Notes under the pieces: generated by a model
Database searches by the model: none
What the model was told of the DNA's origin: nothing
The model's input: only the letters and a program-made list of their open reading frames with translations
Assembly: GCA_965227255.1 (NCBI GenBank)
Contig: CBDDFS010000002.1
Span: forward strand, 1,302,001-1,366,000
Direction: 5' to 3'
From: CBDDFS01 sp965227255
Lineage (GTDB): Bacteria > Bacteroidota > Bacteroidia > Flavobacteriales_E > Vicingaceae
Length of the DNA stretch: 64,000 nucleotides
Shown here: positions 61,225 through 64,000 of the stretch, piece after piece
Numbering within the stretch: the first letter of the stretch is position 1
Layout of the letters: every line of letters begins with the position of its first letter
Translations under genes and position numbers: made by a program

Positions 61225-62211
61225 TCAGGTTATTATTGGATTGCTCTGACTTTCCATTCTTTCCAGAATGATGTAAGCCGCTTCCAGAGCCCTGTATCCG
61301 TCGTGAATTGTCACGGTAGGAGTGGTGTCATTTTTTATCGACTCGCTGAACTCGAATAATTCCATTTTTATGGCATTGCTTGGCTCAACATCCGGCTTTT
61401 CGAAGTATATCTGTTTTACACCTTTGTCGCCGAGGTCCATGGTTATAGACAGAGGATCAACCTCGCCTTCAACGTTTTTCATGCGTATTACCTCGGCTTC
61501 TTTTTCGAAGAAATCGACAGAGATATATGCATCTTTTTGAAAGAAACGAACTTTTCGCATGTTTTTAATAGAAATTCTGCTCGCTGTCAGGTTCGCAACA
61601 CATCCATTGTCGAACTCAATTCTTGCGTTTGCAATATCTGGTGTGTCACTTACAACGGCCACACCACTTGCACTAATGTTCTTAATGTTGGCCTTCACAG
61701 TGCTCAAAACAATATCCAGATCATGGATCATCAGATCGAGAACAACTGAAACGTCATTGCCTCTTGGATTAAACTGTGCGAGTCGATGCCCTTCAATGAA
61801 CATAACATCACCAATATGATCCTTTGATGCCTGAAAAGCCGGATTATACCTTTCAACATGTCCAACCTGCACCTTAACCTGCGCTTCTTCTGCAAGTTTG
61901 ATCAGTTCCCTGGCTTCTTCAATAGTATTTGTTATTGGCTTTTCAATGAAAACATGTCTGCTTTTTCTCAATGCCGCCACAGCACAATCATAATGTGAAA
62001 GGGTGGGGGTGACAATATCAACCACGTCTACCTCGTCTATCAGATCTTCAATATTGTCGAAGATCCTGGTTTCAAATTCTTTTTCAGCAAAAGCTGCGTT
62101 TTCAGGGTTTGGGTCGTAGATACCTACCAATTCATAATTTTCGATCTCTCGGATAAGTTTAAGATGAATTTTCCCCAGATGGCCGGCGCCAAGAACTCCA
62201 ATTCGAAGCAT
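61225..62211 (-). CDS. Gfo/Idh/MocA family oxidoreductase
   Basis: 328 residues. The NAD(P)-binding Rossmann start is RIGVLGAGHLGKIHLKLIRE and the catalytic-region EKPITNTIEEARELI with the conserved Glu-Lys-Pro is present, followed by a C-terminal alpha/beta domain (VLDLMIHDLDIVLST with the His-Asp pair). It acts on sugars or inositol-like substrates. Being first in an operon with a sugar transferase and a lipoprotein suggests it modifies a nucleotide sugar for polysaccharide synthesis. This is inference from position. Confidence 0.88.
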   Translation of the reverse strand: MLRIGVLGAGHLGKIHLKLIREIENYELVGIYDPNPENAAFAEKEFETRIFDNIEDLIDEVDVVDIVTPTLSHYDCAVAALRKSRHVFIEKPITNTIEEARELIKLAEEAQVKVQVGHVERYNPAFQASKDHIGDVMFIEGHRLAQFNPRGNDVSVVLDLMIHDLDIVLSTVKANIKNISASGVAVVSDTPDIANARIEFDNGCVANLTASRISIKNMRKVRFFQKDAYISVDFFEKEAEVIRMKNVEGEVDPLSITMDLGDKGVKQIYFEKPDVEPSNAIKMELFEFSESIKNDTTPTVTIHDGYRALEAAYIILERMESQSNPIIT

Positions 62212-62226
62212 ATTTTATTTTTTTTT

Positions 62227-62234
62227 CAAAAGTA
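62227..62234 (-). promoter_or_regulatory. Bacteroidota -7 box for the oxidoreductase/sugar transferase operon
   Basis: The minus strand reads TACTTTTG, an exact match 15 bases before the ATG at 62211. Confidence 0.45.
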
Positions 62235-62313
62235 GAGGATTTGAGGCTAAGGAAGTTAAAGAAGGCATAACTTTTCAACATCAAATTATTAGGAATTGCT
62301 TGAAGACATTGCA

Positions 62314-62343
62314 TTGATTTCATGAGTGAATTGCGTTAATTTG
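62314..62343 (+). promoter_or_regulatory. Probable promoter for pcm
   Basis: TTG (62314-62316), a 19-base spacer and TTAATTTG (62336-62343), which has one mismatch to TAnnTTTG. The ATG at 62354 is 10 bases further on. Confidence 0.4.
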
Positions 62344-62353
62344 GGCCTTCCAA

Positions 62354-63010
62354 ATGACAGTTACAGATACATACAGACACAAGGGATTGAGAAAGTCTCT
62401 TATCGACACGCTTAAAGGGAAAGGAATTACCGATGAAGGTGTGCTCGAAGCAATGTTGAAGATACCGAGACATATGTTTTTTGATAACGCATTTGTCGAA
62501 TTCGCTTATCAGGATAAAGCCTTTCCGATTGGTTCAGGTCAGACAATCTCGCAACCATACACTGTGGCCATTCAAAGTCAACTCCTTGAGATCAAAAAGG
62601 GGGAAAAGATTTTGGAGATCGGTACAGGATCTGGTTACCAAACGGCCGTATTGCTGGAGTTAGGATCAAAGGTATTTTCAATAGAACGACAAAAGAAGTT
62701 ATATCAGAAAAGTCAGAAAATGCTTGCTGCATTAAATTACAGACCCAAGTTGTTCTATGGAGATGGTTTTGCAGGATTACCAACCTTTGCCCCTTTCGAT
62801 AAGATTATCGTGACTGCTGGTGCTCCCGATATACCAAGAGACCTGATATCTCAACTGAAACCCGGTGGGATCATGGTGATTCCTGTCGACCGAAACGACC
62901 ATCAGATCATGTACAGACTGATCAAGGGCAAAGAGGGAGAGCAGGATATTCTTGAAGAACACGGTGCCTTTCAGTTTGTGCCGATGTTGAAGAATAGAGC
63001 TACCGACTAA
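62354..63010 (+). CDS. pcm: Protein-L-isoaspartate O-methyltransferase
   Basis: Methylates L-isoaspartyl residues to start repair of damaged proteins. 218 residues with PRHMFFDNAFVEFAYQDKAF, the substrate loop GSGQTISQPYTVA, SAM motif I ILEIGTGSGYQTAVLLELG and the C-terminal KPGGIMVIPV. The length and motif order are typical of bacterial PCM. Confidence 0.95.
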   Translation: MTVTDTYRHKGLRKSLIDTLKGKGITDEGVLEAMLKIPRHMFFDNAFVEFAYQDKAFPIGSGQTISQPYTVAIQSQLLEIKKGEKILEIGTGSGYQTAVLLELGSKVFSIERQKKLYQKSQKMLAALNYRPKLFYGDGFAGLPTFAPFDKIIVTAGAPDIPRDLISQLKPGGIMVIPVDRNDHQIMYRLIKGKEGEQDILEEHGAFQFVPMLKNRATD

Positions 63011-63092
63011 TTCAAGTACGAATTATATTTTACTAAATTGGCACTACGGCAATAAAGACCTTTAATTGCTGTTATTGATAAAAACTTTTCCA

Positions 63093-63854
63093 ATGAAAAA
63101 ACTACTTGTTCTGAGCCTCTTATTTATTTCATTTTCGTTTGCATCTTTTGCTCAGGAAGAAGGCGAAAAAGATGAAAGCAGGCTTCAACCGGTCGCCAAG
63201 GACTGGGGAATGTCTTTTAATATCTCCGGTTTGATCAGTGATTTTGCGTTGAATGGAACAGAAGATCAAACAGGCCGACCCATTCTGTTCGCTAAACACT
63301 ATCTAAAAGATGATCTCGCCCTTCGATTGGGTTTTGGTTTAAATACAGTGAGAAATACGAGTACGAATAAAGATAGCCTTCGACAAAGCGGTGCATTTGT
63401 AGAATACGATTCAATTTTTTCAAGAAACGACTTTTCACTTTCATTCGGAATTGAAAAACACTTGAATCACATGCGCAGAATTGATCCTTTCTTCGGTGGT
63501 GAATTGGCTATGACCTTCATCGGAAAAGAAAATATCTCCTGGAATCAAACCATTACAGACCCTTCGGGAACAACAACAATTGAAGGGGAAAGAAAAACAG
63601 ATGGAGGTACAGGAATCGGTGTATACGGTATTGCTGGTTTCAACTACTTCATTGCCAATCATATTAGCATAGGTGCTGAGTACAGATTTGGATATTATTA
63701 TCTAAAGACGGGTGGAAATTTCTCTGAAAGTGTTATTACAACTCCTTCTAGTGGAAGTCCGACAAATGTATTCAATAAAGGTACTGACGAGCTGAAAAGC
63801 TCTGGTTTTCAAGTTAGTAGCACAGCAAGCATTTTGTTATCAATTTTCTTCTGA
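63093..63854 (+). CDS. Outer-membrane beta-barrel protein
   Basis: 253 residues. The ATG at 63093 gives a clean signal peptide (MKKLLVLSLLFISFSF, cleaved near FA-QEE). The mature part alternates strands and glycine turns (LRLGFGLNTVRN, DFSLSFGIEKHLNHMRRI, FIANHISIGAEYRFGYYYLK) and ends with a hydrophobic terminal strand SSTASILLSIFF. This is the general form of small outer-membrane beta-barrel proteins in Bacteroidota; the specific role is unknown. A TTG nine codons upstream is a weaker start. Confidence 0.7.
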   Translation: MKKLLVLSLLFISFSFASFAQEEGEKDESRLQPVAKDWGMSFNISGLISDFALNGTEDQTGRPILFAKHYLKDDLALRLGFGLNTVRNTSTNKDSLRQSGAFVEYDSIFSRNDFSLSFGIEKHLNHMRRIDPFFGGELAMTFIGKENISWNQTITDPSGTTTIEGERKTDGGTGIGVYGIAGFNYFIANHISIGAEYRFGYYYLKTGGNFSESVITTPSSGSPTNVFNKGTDELKSSGFQVSSTASILLSIFF

Positions 63855-63883
63855 ACTTTGTATAAGGACAGGGAAAATTTGAA

Positions 63884-64000
63884 TGCGTAAATATTTATTC
63901 TTCTTACTATCTATTTTTTGCTTCTATTCCGGGTATTCACAGAATCGGAATGTTGAAGTTTTGGGTCATTTGGCCTATACAAATCCTAATCTTCATGGCG
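63884..64000 (+). CDS. Start of a secreted protein gene (partial, continues beyond window)
   Basis: 39 codons are visible from the ATG at 63884: MRKYLFFLLSIFCFYSGYS is a signal peptide with likely cleavage before QNRN. The next residues VEVLGHLAYTNPNLHG resemble the beginning of beta-propeller secreted proteins such as the choice-of-anchor B group, but too little is present to be sure. It starts 29 bases after the preceding stop and may be co-transcribed with the outer-membrane protein gene. Confidence 0.5.

Overview
The window is chromosomal DNA from a Bacteroidota bacterium, probably a free-living, gliding-type member of the Flavobacteriia or Cytophagia. The evidence is direct. There are three TonB-dependent receptors with N-terminal carboxypeptidase-regulatory-like domains, and one of them is paired with a DUF4249 lipoprotein. 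There is a cargo protein with a type IX secretion (T9SS) sorting domain, plus PorE-like and GldM-C-like envelope proteins. At least nineteen intergenic -7 boxes match the Bacteroidota promoter form TAnnTTTG. No tRNA, rRNA, CRISPR array, insertion sequence or prophage was seen, and no gap without a gene exceeds about 220 bases.

Layout. 1-1150 holds most of hutI (histidine degradation) on the minus strand. 1366-9796 carries aroC, an acidic amino-acid transporter, a large AsmA-like protein, a PorE-like OmpA protein, a DUF4920 protein and a c-type-haem lipoprotein. 9793-14460 has smpB and yqgE on the minus strand, then pdxH, a family-2 glycosyltransferase and a second TPR/PD40 envelope protein. 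14443-20968 (minus) has a nucleotide cyclase/HD fusion and an ABC export operon: LolA-like protein, two FtsX-type permeases (one frame-broken), LolD-like ATPase and outer-membrane protein. 21053-26131 has an LPP20-type lipoprotein, two tandem GldM-C-like proteins and a T9SS cargo protein. 26295-33601 has rimO, a Cys/Met-metabolism PLP enzyme, secA, a DUF2795 protein and a corrinoid adenosyltransferase. 33626-44894 has a TonB receptor/DUF4249 pair, several outer-membrane or envelope proteins, a lipid A-type acyltransferase, SixA, a ZIP transporter and an MntR-type regulator. 44973-56425 has a metal-linked TonB receptor with a thioredoxin-like protein, a seven-gene housekeeping cluster (pepA, pepE, elbB, gpmA, HAD, map, methyltransferase) and a second metal cassette (HYC_CC_PP protein, HMA protein, TonB receptor). 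56418-64000 has a TIGR02757 protein, a DUF4294 protein, 3-hydroxybutyryl-CoA dehydrogenase, a polysaccharide-initiation sugar transferase with a lipoprotein and an oxidoreductase, pcm and outer-membrane proteins.

Functional themes are envelope biogenesis and secretion, metal homeostasis, and core metabolism. Metal homeostasis involves the mntR/zip operon divergent from a TonB receptor, with an apparent operator between them, and the HYC/HMA/TonB cassette.

The most unusual signal lies outside genes. Many intergenic gaps are filled with degenerate tandem arrays of constant period 7 or 8 (one stretch of 6) whose word drifts along the array while the phase is kept. The clearest is 21 consecutive heptamers between hutI and aroC. 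A second unexpected pattern is that seven genes have their ATG only 4-10 bases after the -7 box, which suggests leaderless or nearly leaderless mRNAs.
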